A DNA stretch of 64,000 nucleotides from Pseudomonadota bacterium (GTDB lineage: Bacteria; Myxococcota_A; UBA9160; SZUA-336), in contig QJZC01000032.1 of assembly GCA_003247575.1 (NCBI GenBank), positions 1 through 64,000 of the forward strand, in the 5' to 3' direction. The notes below the pieces were generated by a model that saw only the letters and a list, made by a program, of their open reading frames with translations, did no database searches and was not told the DNA's origin. Position numbers and translations under genes: made by a program. Of this stretch, positions 12,118 to 21,258 are shown piece after piece (the first letter of the stretch is position 1; every line of letters begins with the position of its first letter).

Positions 12118-12806
12118 GGCGCGTGCCTGCGCTGATCCCCTACGATCCGTCCGCCGGAGAGTTGGATTTCCCGTTCGCAACGGCCTGCGAGCTCGCGGTC
12201 GTGGGTGACCAGGATCAGTGTGGTGCCCGCATCGCGATTGAGCTCGAGTAGCATCTCGATGACGGCGCCGCCGGTCTCGAGGTCGAGGTTCCCCGTCGGC
12301 TCGTCGGCGAAGAGGATCTTCGGCCGGTTGGCGAACGCGCGCGCGAGGGCGACCCGCTGCTGCTCTCCTCCCGAGAGCTGGTTGGGGAGATGGTCCGCGC
12401 GATCAGCGAGCCCGACTCGGGCGAGGAGCGACTCCGCGCGGCGTTCGCTGTCCCGGGCCGACTCCCCGAGCAGCTCCAGGGGAACTTGGACATTCTCGAG
12501 GGCGGTCAGGGTTGGCATCAGCTGGAAATTCTGGAACACGAAGCCTACGCTGCGGGCTCGCAGCTGAGCGCGCTCGTCTTCGCTCAAGGCTTCGAGTGTG
12601 TGGCCGTCGAGCTGGATCGAGCCGCGGGCGGGCACGTCCAGACCCGCCAGTAGGCCCAGCAGCGTCGTCTTGCCACTTCCCGAGGGGCCAATGATTGCGA
12701 CGACTTCCCCTTCCTCGATGCAGAGGTCGACGGAATGCAGCACCGTGAGCGCCCTGTGTGCGCTCTGGTACGTCTGCTCGACTGCCTTGACCTCGATGAT
12801 GTTCAC
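12114..12806 (-). CDS. ABC transporter ATP-binding protein (YbbA/LolD-like)
   Basis: 230 aa from the GTG at 12806. Walker A is GPSGSGKTT, the Q-loop lies in FVFQNFQLMP, the signature is LSGGEQQRVALARA, Walker B is ILFADEPTGNLD, and the switch His is in LVTHD. These place it in the LolD/MacB/YbbA ATPases that drive FtsX-type permeases. It overlaps the permease by four bases. Its first codons overlap, on the opposite strand, the first codons of the tesA-like gene by 11 bases. Longer in-frame starts exist, but they would run deep into the esterase gene and are unlikely. Confidence 0.92.
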   Translation of the reverse strand: MNIIEVKAVEQTYQSAHRALTVLHSVDLCIEEGEVVAIIGPSGSGKTTLLGLLAGLDVPARGSIQLDGHTLEALSEDERAQLRARSVGFVFQNFQLMPTLTALENVQVPLELLGESARDSERRAESLLARVGLADRADHLPNQLSGGEQQRVALARAFANRPKILFADEPTGNLDLETGGAVIEMLLELNRDAGTTLILVTHDRELAGRCEREIQLSGGRIVGDQRRHAP

Positions 12807-13557
12807 GTTCCGCTGCGTCCCCGCCTGTGTCCTCGTCCTGACGGTAGCATGCGGTCCGGCGGATTCCCGAGAGCCCAGCGTTGCGCCCACGGCGAGCGAG
12901 CCGGCGGAAGGTACGTCCGGGCTTCCAGCCGCACCGGAGTCCGCCGCTTCCACGGCTGGCGCAACGGAGCAGCCGATCATCGCCTTTCTTGGTACCAGCC
13001 TCACTGCCGGGCTCGGGGTGCGCGCGGACCAGGCCTACCCGGCACTGATCCAGCAGAGACTGCAACGCGAGGGATTCGGCTTCCGCGTCGTCAATGCGGG
13101 GGTCAGCGGCGACACCTCCGCCGGAGGGCTTCGGCGCATCGACTGGATCCTGCGCCAGCCCGTCGAGGTGCTGGTGATCGAGCTCGGGGCGAACGACATG
13201 CTGCGAGGCCAGGATCTCGATGCGTTGAATCAGAATCTGCAGGCGATCATCGAGCGCGCGCGCGGCAAGGACCCGGACATGGCGATCGTGATCGCAGGGA
13301 TGCAGGCTGCTCCCAATATGGGGCCAGACTATGCTCGCGCCTTCGAGCGCAGCTTCTCGGACCTGGCGAGCCGGAATGCCGCTGCCTACATCCCCTTCCT
13401 GCTCGACGGAGTGGCGGCCGATCCGAACCTCAACCAGGCGGATGGGATGCATCCGAATGCCGCGGGTCATCGCGTGGTCGCAGAGACGGTATGGGCGGTT
13501 CTGCAACCGGTGCTTCACGAGGTTGCCGCTCGACGCCGTGTGAGCGAGTCGGGCTGA
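12796..13557 (+). CDS. SGNH-hydrolase, TesA-like arylesterase/lysophospholipase L1, exported
   Basis: 253 aa from ATG codons at 12796 and 12799. A short hydrophobic N-terminus ends in LVLTVACG, a likely lipobox or signal peptide, followed by a Ser/Pro/Ala-rich linker. The SGNH blocks are clear: catalytic Ser in FLGTSLTAG, block II Gly in VNAGVSGDTS, block III Asn in ELGANDML, and the Asp/His pair in DGMHPNAAGH. TesA-family enzymes cleave acyl esters, thioesters and lysophospholipids in the periplasm. The divergent ybbA/ybbP-type pair next door copies the E. coli tesA neighbourhood. No good ribosome site precedes the start. Confidence 0.92.
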   Translation: MMFTFRCVPACVLVLTVACGPADSREPSVAPTASEPAEGTSGLPAAPESAASTAGATEQPIIAFLGTSLTAGLGVRADQAYPALIQQRLQREGFGFRVVNAGVSGDTSAGGLRRIDWILRQPVEVLVIELGANDMLRGQDLDALNQNLQAIIERARGKDPDMAIVIAGMQAAPNMGPDYARAFERSFSDLASRNAAAYIPFLLDGVAADPNLNQADGMHPNAAGHRVVAETVWAVLQPVLHEVAARRRVSESG

Positions 13558-13593
13558 AGCGGCCCAGATAAACGAGAAGCCGGACCACGAGAA

Positions 13594-13635
13594 ACGGCCC
13601 CCGGAGTTCAGTCGGACTCCGGGGGCCGTCTTTGT
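13594..13635. terminator. Bidirectional intrinsic terminator between tesA-like and pectate lyase genes
   Basis: A perfect 14-bp stem (13594-13607 with 13616-13629) encloses an 8-base loop. CTTTGT follows on the right and an A-rich stretch precedes on the left, so it can serve both convergent genes. A second, smaller hairpin (13642-13650 with 13657-13665) sits between it and the pectate lyase stop. Confidence 0.8.
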
Positions 13636-13691
13636 CAGTCCTCGCGAAAGGCTAGGCTTTCGCGAAGTCGCTTCTGCGAACTGCTCTCGTG

Positions 13692-14816
13692 CTAGAGGTT
13701 GCCGACGCCGGCTCCCGCGCGAACGATCGCAGGAATGTTGTTCGGGTTCTCCAAGCGGTAGGAGTAGAACCGCGAGGGCTCCATGACGTTCCCGCTGCTG
13801 AAGGGCGGATCGGAGTTCACGAACACGTTCTGTCGTTGCACGATGCGACCGCGGAACTCATTCACGTCATTTCGGGTGGGACGGCGCGTGTTCTCGAAGA
13901 AGTTGCCTTCGACGAGCACTCCTGCCTCACGCTGCGAAGCAACGCCGTAGCTGCTCACGTTCAGATAGTAGTTGTTGAAGACGTGAACCGGCTCTCCGTA
14001 GCGCACACGCGGATTGCGCTGCACGGTACCGTCGAACCAGTTGTTGTGGTACGTGACCTTGAGTCGGCCTACGTCCTGGTCTGCGTTGTCGTCGGAGTGT
14101 CCGAGCAGGGCGTTCTTGTCGGAATCGAAGAAGTGGTTCCACGAGACCGTAATGAAGTCTGATCCTCGCTTGATGTCGAGCGCACCGTCGAACGGACGCG
14201 ACAGGTCATTGTGATCGATCCAGATGTGATGGGAGAACTCCTGGATGTTGATGCAGTCGTCCGGGCAGTCGGTGAGGCTGAGGTTCCGGATGATGACGTT
14301 GCGGATCACGTTCGGTGGCAGGCTGCGGTTGGTGTTGCGCAGCCCGATCTGAAATCCGCCGCCGCGCGTTCCTGAGCGACTTCCGACACCCAGAATCGTC
14401 TTGTTGGATGCGACGTCGAGCAGGCGGTCTCCGGGTAGGCTCAACATGCCTTCGACCATCACGATCAGCGGCTCCGGCCGCGAGATGAAGTCGGCGAGCT
14501 GGCTCGCATTGCGGGCCACCACCGTCTGCCCTCCTGCGCCACCCGTGGTGCCGTTCTGTCCCAACGAGTTCACCGAAGCGTAGCCGATCGGTCCACCCGA
14601 AGGGATGTTGGCCGCCGGGGGACGGGGCGCCGGGCGTGGCGCAGGTGCTGGAGCCGGCGCAGCGGGTGGGGCTGGGCGCGGGGCTCGGTCACAGGCGATA
14701 TTCGGCAATATCAGAAATGCGCCTACGAATGCGAGTAAGGAAAGCCGAGCTTGCAGCGGCGATTGTACGCGCTTCTGCATCCAGCCAGGCGTGGCGCGAT
14801 CGGACATATCGAGCAT
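13692..14816 (-). CDS. Pectate lyase family 1 lipoprotein
   Basis: 374 aa. The ATG at 14816 follows GAGAGGTG on the coding strand. A signal sequence ends in a lipobox (LILPNIAC), followed by an Ala/Pro/Arg linker of about 30 residues and a right-handed beta-helix. PL1 hallmarks are HHIWIDHNDLS, the calcium-ligand region DGALDIKRGSDFITVSW, and NNWFDGTVQRNPRVRYG, which carries the catalytic Arg of the RxPRxR motif. It should cleave polygalacturonate by beta-elimination at the cell surface or in the periplasm. It stands alone, with a terminator just after it. An acidic polysaccharide other than pectate is a possible substrate. Confidence 0.93.
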   Translation of the reverse strand: MLDMSDRATPGWMQKRVQSPLQARLSLLAFVGAFLILPNIACDRAPRPAPPAAPAPAPAPRPAPRPPAANIPSGGPIGYASVNSLGQNGTTGGAGGQTVVARNASQLADFISRPEPLIVMVEGMLSLPGDRLLDVASNKTILGVGSRSGTRGGGFQIGLRNTNRSLPPNVIRNVIIRNLSLTDCPDDCINIQEFSHHIWIDHNDLSRPFDGALDIKRGSDFITVSWNHFFDSDKNALLGHSDDNADQDVGRLKVTYHNNWFDGTVQRNPRVRYGEPVHVFNNYYLNVSSYGVASQREAGVLVEGNFFENTRRPTRNDVNEFRGRIVQRQNVFVNSDPPFSSGNVMEPSRFYSYRLENPNNIPAIVRAGAGVGNL

Positions 14817-15259
14817 TTCACCTCTCCGGAGGGCTCGCGTCGTTCTCGAGTGAACCCGCTGCGAGCGGGCGTCGTCGAGCGATGCTGAACCCTGGAAGCA
14901 AGGGAGTGTTGGTCATGTTCAAGGGAGCAAGCCTGCTCCGCACGCGTCCGTGTCCCCGCCGATGACCGAGCCACAACCATCGGGACGTTGCCCCGGGGAC
15001 GTTGCCCCGCGAGCCGACACCCAGTCACCAAGTCGCCGCCCAAAGCGGCGGCTAGCAAAGCCGAACGGTGCACTCAGGAACGACAGAGCTGCGATTCATG
15101 TGCTTCGCAGCACCAGATCCGATTCCTTCGCGATCCAATCGTACTTGGATCCTAGAACACCAGCTAGTGGAAACTTCGGGGAAAACGCGCGGAACCGGAT
15201 CGCCCCGTTCCGTCCCGAATGCACCTCGTTGCCGGAAATCGAACTCGACGCGAACTGTT
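14817..15259. other. Intergenic region upstream of the pectate lyase gene
   Basis: 443 bases between the pectate lyase start and the CoA-transferase stop, both on the reverse strand. No convincing gene is present; the reading frames lack family features and ribosome sites. A short tandem repeat of gggacgttgcccc occurs around 14980-15010. The pectate lyase promoter should lie here but I cannot place it. Confidence 0.5.
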
Positions 15260-16525
15260 TCAGTTATCCGCTGAGGTCGGAGAATTCGAGGACCTATCGC
15301 TGTCGGGTTGGCTCGAAATGCCTGCTGGATCGGCAGTCTCACAGCTCGCCTCTCGCAACAGGATTCCGTTCCGCGTCCATTGCTGGATCTGATGTTCGGA
15401 GGCGCCGAGCCACTCCTGAAGCAGCTCGACGTTGTGCTCGCCCCGATACGCTGCGGCACGTCGGGTGCCGGTACTGGCCGCGGAGAAGCGGTAAGGCGCT
15501 CGAACGACTCGGCGCGTTCCGCCTCCGCGATCGTCGAGCTCGGGTGCCACCTCGCGGACGCGGGCCGTGGGAGAGTCGAATGCTGCCCGAGTCGAGCGAA
15601 CCTCGCCCCATGCGAGATTCGCTCGATCCAGCGCCTCGACCAGATCGGAGCGTCGCTCGAAGGACACTAGGTACTCTTGAATTCGGCTCGAGCGGAGCTT
15701 GGCCTTCTCGGCACGCGTACTGTCGGGGTCCGCCGGATCGACCAAGTGACAGCGCTTTGCGAGCGAATGCCAGATGTGTTGGAGGCTCCCAGCCAGCATG
15801 ATCGCGCCGCCAGGGGCGTTCCAGACCGAGCCGCTCGCCAGGCGTACTGGCATCGCGTCGAGGGCGAAATGCGCATAGTCGTCGGTGAACAGCATGGAGT
15901 CGTAGAGCGCCAGGTCGATGTGCTGGCCCAGCCCGGTACGCTCGCGCAAGAAGAGCGCCGACAGGGTTGCGATGACTCCGTGCATGCCCCCATTCATGTC
16001 GGCCACCGAGAGCATCGGATCTGCCGGTGCCTTGCGCTCGGCTTCCGCCTGGCGCGCGAGCAGCCCGACCTCGGCGTGAATCACGGGGGCGTAGGCGGCG
16101 CGCTTCGATTCGGGGCCCGATTGTCCGTAGCCGGAGATCGACAACAGAATCAGGCGAGGGTTTGCTTTCCGAAGCTTCGACCAGCCGATACCCAGTCGCT
16201 CGATCACGCCCGGTCGAAAGTTCTCGATCACGATGTCGACATGCATACACAGCTCGAGCACGAGCTCTGCGGCGCCCGCGGCGTGAAGGTCGATGCAGAG
16301 CGATCGCTTGCCTGCGTTCTGCTGGGTGTAGTAGCCGGAGATTCCGTGGCGTACGTCTCCCCAGAGACGGGTGACGTCACCGCTCGGGGGCTCGACCTTG
16401 GCTACGTCGGCACCGAGCGACTCCAGGATCCGGCCGGCAAACGGGCCTGCGAGCACGCGCGACAGGTCGAGGACGCGTACGCCCGAAAGTGGGTAGGGCG
16501 CGCCGTCTGGCGCTGGCTCGCTCAA
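15260..16525 (-). CDS. Family III CoA-transferase (CaiB/BaiF)
   Basis: 421 aa from a TTG at 16525 that overlaps the stop of the luciferase-like gene (TTGA). Motifs are LSGVRVLDLSRVLAGPFAG, LESLGADVAKVEPPSGD, NAGKRSLCIDL, VIENFRPGVIERLG and SISGYGQSGP. The catalytic Asp lies in SVADMNGGMHG, equivalent to Asp169 of formyl-CoA transferase. These enzymes move CoA between carboxylic acids through an aspartyl-CoA anhydride. The substrate cannot be read from sequence. Coupling to a flavin monooxygenase gene suggests activation of an acid product or substrate in a degradation pathway. The hydrophilic C-terminal tail after residue about 395 is unusual. Confidence 0.9.
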   Translation of the reverse strand: MSEPAPDGAPYPLSGVRVLDLSRVLAGPFAGRILESLGADVAKVEPPSGDVTRLWGDVRHGISGYYTQQNAGKRSLCIDLHAAGAAELVLELCMHVDIVIENFRPGVIERLGIGWSKLRKANPRLILLSISGYGQSGPESKRAAYAPVIHAEVGLLARQAEAERKAPADPMLSVADMNGGMHGVIATLSALFLRERTGLGQHIDLALYDSMLFTDDYAHFALDAMPVRLASGSVWNAPGGAIMLAGSLQHIWHSLAKRCHLVDPADPDSTRAEKAKLRSSRIQEYLVSFERRSDLVEALDRANLAWGEVRSTRAAFDSPTARVREVAPELDDRGGGTRRVVRAPYRFSAASTGTRRAAAYRGEHNVELLQEWLGASEHQIQQWTRNGILLREASCETADPAGISSQPDSDRSSNSPTSADN

Positions 16526-17718
16526 GCGCCGGGCTTCTGGGAAGGGGGAAGGGTCGGTCGAGCCGCGCCGCCGCCTCTCGGAACGTAGGGGGAGGTGTCG
16601 ATCGGCTCGAGCGTCCGCTCGCCTGCGAGGACCGACTGTTTCCATACCTGGTGCTCCGGCTCACGCTCGTGGAACTCGGGCATGATCTCGGCTGCGAAGC
16701 GTTCGAGGCTCTCGCAGATGTGCTCATGCTGGTTCTTTCCGGCCTGGTTCAGCAGGATCACCTGATCGACGTTGGATGCTTCGAACTTGCGCAGTCTGCG
16801 GCGAATGGTGTCCGGCGAGCCCACGAGCCCCGTTCCGCGGGCGCGCTGTCCCCGCGGGGTCTCCCGCCAGCTCTGGTACTCCTGCCACAGGTCTACGGAG
16901 CCGGGGGCCAGCGGGCCTTCGCGATTGTAGAAGCCGAGGGCGAACTGGAAGAAGGTCCAGCCCTCGGCCCGGCGTTGAGCCTCCTCGTCCGTATCCGCGC
17001 ACATGAAGGCGCTCACCACCGCGATGTTGGGATTGGTCTGATAGTCCGCTAGCAGCTCGCGCTCGTTCAGGAACGCGTTGTAATAGGCGTGAACCCACGC
17101 GTGCGCCGCATCTGCCGAAACGAACTGGAACCCGAGCGCACCCATGCCACGGCGCCCGGCCATCTCGATGGTCTCCAGCTGGGAGCAGGCCACCCACAGA
17201 GGGGGGTGTGGCTTCTGGAGTGGTTTCGGCAGTACGTTGCGCAACGGGAACTCGAAGTACTCGCCTTTGTATTCGCAGCCGCCGTCGGCAAACATCGGGA
17301 TGAGCGCGCGAACGGCGTCCTCCCAGACGAGCCGCTTGTCGCGGAAGCGACGATCGAAGGGGTGTAGCTCGGTAATGCTCGAGCCCTCTCCGATGCCGAG
17401 ATCCACGCGCCCATGGCTCAGCAGATCGAGCGTGCTCACCCGTTCGGCCACGCGCGCGGGATGATTCGTCGTGAGCTGGATGATTCCGTGTGCGAGTCGG
17501 ATGTTGCGCGTGCGCTGGCTCGCTGCAGCCAGGAAGACTTCGGGTGCGGACGAGTGGGAGTACTCTTCCAGGAAGTGGTGCTCCACCTCCCACGCATAGT
17601 CGAAGCCCAGCCGATCTGCGAGTTCGACCTGATCCAGCGCGTTCTGAAACAGCTGGTATTCGCTCTCCGGTCCCCACGGGCGCGGTAGCTGCATTTCGTA
17701 GAAGATCCCGAACTTCAT
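16522..17718 (-). CDS. Luciferase-like (LLM) flavin-dependent monooxygenase, copy 1
   Basis: 398 aa. The ATG at 17718 follows AAGGGA on the coding strand. The TIM-barrel luciferase family is seen in the N-terminal MKFGIFYEMQLP, FDYAWEVEHHFLEEYSHSSA (the EHH motif), RTRNIRLAHGI, the region from HPARVAERVSTLDLL to GRVDLGIGEG, and a C-terminal VGSPDTIRRRLRKFE. Such enzymes use reduced FMN and oxygen to oxidise organic substrates. It is translationally coupled to the CoA-transferase gene. A clear paralogue lies at 31581-32816. Confidence 0.93.
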   Translation of the reverse strand: MKFGIFYEMQLPRPWGPESEYQLFQNALDQVELADRLGFDYAWEVEHHFLEEYSHSSAPEVFLAAASQRTRNIRLAHGIIQLTTNHPARVAERVSTLDLLSHGRVDLGIGEGSSITELHPFDRRFRDKRLVWEDAVRALIPMFADGGCEYKGEYFEFPLRNVLPKPLQKPHPPLWVACSQLETIEMAGRRGMGALGFQFVSADAAHAWVHAYYNAFLNERELLADYQTNPNIAVVSAFMCADTDEEAQRRAEGWTFFQFALGFYNREGPLAPGSVDLWQEYQSWRETPRGQRARGTGLVGSPDTIRRRLRKFEASNVDQVILLNQAGKNQHEHICESLERFAAEIMPEFHEREPEHQVWKQSVLAGERTLEPIDTSPYVPRGGGAARPTLPPSQKPGA

Positions 17719-17984
17719 GCTGTCCCTTCCAACGGCGACGACGTCTTTCGGGTCGCGCCTCCGTAACGTCCGTAACGCTGCCCAGATTTGCTGCCCATGT
17801 TTCGCTGCCCAGACGGGCTACAGAGAGTGGTTGCTGATGTCGTTCCGCTGCGAGAGTTCCGTTCGCGGGAGCGAGCGGCACCAGTCTAGCTGGGACGGCC
17901 TATGGGCGTCGAACGATCTTTGCGCGGGCGTGCTGGGCAGAGATTGCAGTGGCCGTCCCGCCCGGCGACGCATGTGCGCGTTGC

Positions 17985-20900
17985 TCAGTGGCGCAGTCGA
18001 TCGAGCAGGCGCTGGGCGCGGCTCAGATCCCCCGGCGCATCGGCCTGCTTGAGCCCGGCGAGTGCGTTCTCGAGCAGCGAGATCGCTGCGGTCTCCTCGC
18101 CACGCCGTGCGATCAGCGACGCGAGATCCGTAGCGCAGCGAAGCTGCGACCAGCGGGCATTCTGCTTCACCGCGCAGGCGAGCGCGCGTCGCAGTAGGCT
18201 CTCGGCACGAAGCACAGTGGGGCTCTCGAGGTCGGGGTCACGGGTCGCGCGGTGTCGGACGAGCAGGATCGAGGCGATCAAGCGATCGAGCTCGGACAGG
18301 AAGATACCTTCACCCCCCTCTTCGGCATCGTCGCGAGCGGACTGGATCAGTGCGAGTCCGCGCTCTGGTGCAGAGCCGAACGCCCACGCGGCCCCGCGCA
18401 AGGACAGCCAGATCGAGCGGCCGATCTGGGTCTCGAGCGCGTCCCAGAGTGCGAGTCCCCGCGTGATCTCCGCAGCTCCCGCCTCGAGATCGCTGCGCAG
18501 CAGCAGAATCCAGCCGCGCAGTGCGACCGCCCACGCCTCGCAGAAGCTGAACCGATACCTGCGCGAGAGCGTGAGCGCGCGAGTCGCGTGATCCTCGGCC
18601 TGGTCGGGCTCGCTCCGCAGCAGCGACAACGTGCTCGCTTGCAGCGCCGCGAAGGCCACGCTGTACGGGTGGTCGATCGATGCGGCTTCGCGCAGCGAGG
18701 TGTCCCGATAGCGGATCGACTCCGAGAATTGGCCCCGAAAGTGGTGCGTCCACGACAGCCAGCCGAGTGACATCAGGGTTGTGTCTACCCCGCGCGTGAG
18801 CGCCGTCTGTCCGCTGGGCTCCAGCTCGCGCAAGTGCAGCGCTTCTTCGAGCTCGGTCTGTGCGACTGCGAAGTCGCCCTGGAAGACGAGCGCCTGTCCG
18901 AGCACGGCCCGCGCGCGCAGGACCACGGTCTCGTCCTCTGCTAGGGTGGCGGCTTCGATCAGCTGGGTGACGCGTCTGCGCGCATCTGCATAGGCCCCGC
19001 GCGTGGTGAGATACGTGATCTGCAGCTGGTGAACGAAGGCTGTGATCGGGTTCCAAGGGATCCCGCGCGAGAGATCGATTGCACGTTCTACGGCTCGCTG
19101 CACTTCCGAGGCGGCATAGCCGTGGCTGGTGAACAGCGCGACCACCAGCCCGGCCTGGGGCAGCAGCTCGCGCTGGTCTCGCTCGCGTCCGGGAGGGAGC
19201 TCCCCGATCCCAGCGAGCGCACGCTCGAAATGCTCCTTGGCCTCGCGAATGGCGGAGGTCGCGAGCGCGCGCTGTCCTGCTCGTTGCCAGAACACGATCG
19301 CCTGCTCCGCGCGTCCCGCCTGCTCGTAGTGGTGTGCGAGTAGTTCAGGGGCGTTGGCGTGGAGATTGGGAAGCTGCTGCTCCAGGATCTCCGCAGTGCG
19401 CTCGTGCAAAGTCTGACGGGTCCTGCGCAGCAGCGAGTGATACGCGGCTTCCTGGAGAAGTGCATGACGGAAGGCGAACACCGCGTTGGGTGCGTCCCCG
19501 TGCTGCTCGAGAATCTCGGCCTTGACCAGGCGATCGAGGGCTTCGTTGATGCGAGCGGGGGGCTCGTCGAGCAACGCCTCGAGTAGACGACGTGAGAACT
19601 CTCGTCCCAGAACGGCGGCTGTCTGGGCCACGCGCTTCGCATCGGACAAGCGATCGAGTCGGGCCATCAGGGAATCCTGCAACGTCGTCGGAATCGAGGC
19701 TTCGGCCTCGCCGAGGCCCCCCGGCAGGGGGGGCTCGGTTCCGTCGAGCGAGTCGGATTCGAGCACCATCTTGGTGAGCTCTTCGACGAACAGCGGCAGC
19801 CCATCGGTGCGCTCGACCAACGTGTTCACGAGAGCGGCCGGCAACGCTCGGTTGCCCGCGCGGCGTTCGAGCAAGACTTGTGCTTCGGTGCGCGACAGCG
19901 GGCGCAGCTCGAGGGTCGTGACGAAGGATTCGCGTGGAACGTAGCTGGGCTCCCCTGGACGCGCGGTGACGATCAGGAGCATTTTGTTCGCGGGTACACG
20001 CTGAATCATGCGATCGAGCAGCTCGAGAGTAGACGGATCGACCTCGTGAAGATCCTCGAGCACCAGCAGGGTAGGGAGCTCGCCGCCGAACGACAGGAGC
20101 CATTCCGTGAGTGCCGCCAGCAAGCTTTCGCGCACGACATCGCTCGAGCGGTTGCGGCGCTCAGCCTTCGTTCTCGGTGCATCGGTCTGCAGCTCGAGCA
20201 GCTGAGCGAACAGGGGTGCGGCGTCCTCGACCGCAGTTCCCCGCAGCGGCGCTCTCACCTGCTCGAGGTCGATCTCCGAGTCCAGTGACAGATCGAGTCC
20301 GAGTGTCTGCGGAAGCAGTTCGGCTACAGGGTAGAGCGAGCTGAATCTGTGATACGCGGAGCCCTGGGCTTGCGCGAATGCATAGGGGTCCGAGGCGATC
20401 GCCGCGCGCAGGGCACTCACCAAGCGAGTCTTGCCGATTCCCGCTTCCCCGGTGATCGCCACCACCTGCCCGCGTCCGCGGCAGACGTCTTCCCAGCGGT
20501 CCAGCAACAGCTCGAGCTCGCGGTCGCGTCCTACGATCTGGCTGGTGCTCTCGACCTCCTCGCGCCTGATGAACTCCTGGTTGCTGAGGGGGCGGATCAC
20601 CTCGAACGCGGCTATGGGATTCTCGATCCCCTTGAGCTCGTGCATTCCAAGGTCGCGTACGTGCACCGCATCGCCGAGCAGCCGCAGAGTATCGCGGCTC
20701 AGGACGATTCGATTCGGGCTCGCAATTCCCTGTAGCCGCGCACTCAGATTCATCGAGCGGCCGAAGGCCTGGCGGTGTTGTCTCGTATCTCCGATGTTCG
20801 CCACCACGATCGGTCCCGAGTGAATCCCGATGCGCGCCGCCAGTGAGACTCCGTACTCGCGCTCCAGCTCTCGGTTCAGGCGCTCCAGTTCTTGCAGAAG

Positions 20901-21248
20901 TTGCCAGCTCGCTCGCACCGCCCGCAGTGCGTTGTCTTCGTACGCTTGCGGGTAGCCGAAGAAGACGAGCAGCCCGTCACCGAGGTACTGTGCGATATGC
21001 CCCGAAAACCGCCGGATGACCTCGGCGCCCATCCGGTGATAGCGCTGGATGACTTGGACCAGCGCTTCGGGCTCGAGCTGCTCTGCCAGTGGCGGGTCTG
21101 CCACGAGATCGCAGAACATCACCGTCAGGTGGCGTCGCTCTTCGATCGTCGGGCCAGGGGGTGCGGGGGATCCACACTGCGTGCAGAAGCGTGCTTCCGG
21201 GGGAAGCGTCTGACTGCAGTGCGAGCAGCTTTGGTCGGATGGACTCAT
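17985..21248 (-). CDS. Zinc-ribbon/class III nucleotidyl cyclase/AAA-type ATPase/TPR protein
   Basis: 1087 aa from the ATG at 21248, 10 bases after the flavoprotein stop. Domain order: an N-terminal zinc ribbon (CSHC and CTQC); a class III cyclase homology domain at about 35-200 with metal Asp in FCDLV and in YLGDGLLVFFG; a STAND/AAA-type ATPase from about 230 (Walker A GEAGIGKTRL, Walker B LLVLEDLHEVD); and helical TPR-like repeats from about 600 to the end. The usual GST after the first metal Asp is replaced by ADP, and AFG(D/E)xxN reads AFGRSMN, so cyclase activity is doubtful. This architecture is typically a large signal-transducing ATPase. It lies in line with flavoprotein, luciferase-like and CoA-transferase genes. 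Confidence 0.88.
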   Translation of the reverse strand: MSPSDQSCSHCSQTLPPEARFCTQCGSPAPPGPTIEERRHLTVMFCDLVADPPLAEQLEPEALVQVIQRYHRMGAEVIRRFSGHIAQYLGDGLLVFFGYPQAYEDNALRAVRASWQLLQELERLNRELEREYGVSLAARIGIHSGPIVVANIGDTRQHRQAFGRSMNLSARLQGIASPNRIVLSRDTLRLLGDAVHVRDLGMHELKGIENPIAAFEVIRPLSNQEFIRREEVESTSQIVGRDRELELLLDRWEDVCRGRGQVVAITGEAGIGKTRLVSALRAAIASDPYAFAQAQGSAYHRFSSLYPVAELLPQTLGLDLSLDSEIDLEQVRAPLRGTAVEDAAPLFAQLLELQTDAPRTKAERRNRSSDVVRESLLAALTEWLLSFGGELPTLLVLEDLHEVDPSTLELLDRMIQRVPANKMLLIVTARPGEPSYVPRESFVTTLELRPLSRTEAQVLLERRAGNRALPAALVNTLVERTDGLPLFVEELTKMVLESDSLDGTEPPLPGGLGEAEASIPTTLQDSLMARLDRLSDAKRVAQTAAVLGREFSRRLLEALLDEPPARINEALDRLVKAEILEQHGDAPNAVFAFRHALLQEAAYHSLLRRTRQTLHERTAEILEQQLPNLHANAPELLAHHYEQAGRAEQAIVFWQRAGQRALATSAIREAKEHFERALAGIGELPPGRERDQRELLPQAGLVVALFTSHGYAASEVQRAVERAIDLSRGIPWNPITAFVHQLQITYLTTRGAYADARRRVTQLIEAATLAEDETVVLRARAVLGQALVFQGDFAVAQTELEEALHLRELEPSGQTALTRGVDTTLMSLGWLSWTHHFRGQFSESIRYRDTSLREAASIDHPYSVAFAALQASTLSLLRSEPDQAEDHATRALTLSRRYRFSFCEAWAVALRGWILLLRSDLEAGAAEITRGLALWDALETQIGRSIWLSLRGAAWAFGSAPERGLALIQSARDDAEEGGEGIFLSELDRLIASILLVRHRATRDPDLESPTVLRAESLLRRALACAVKQNARWSQLRCATDLASLIARRGEETAAISLLENALAGLKQADAPGDLSRAQRLLDRLRH

Positions 21249-21258
21249 TTGGAGTGTG

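Noticed and set aside
14950..15801. Open forward reading frame of about 280 codons antisense to the CoA-transferase
   Set aside because: It is rich in Arg/Pro/Ser, has no ribosome site or family motif, and mostly mirrors the well-supported CoA-transferase gene.
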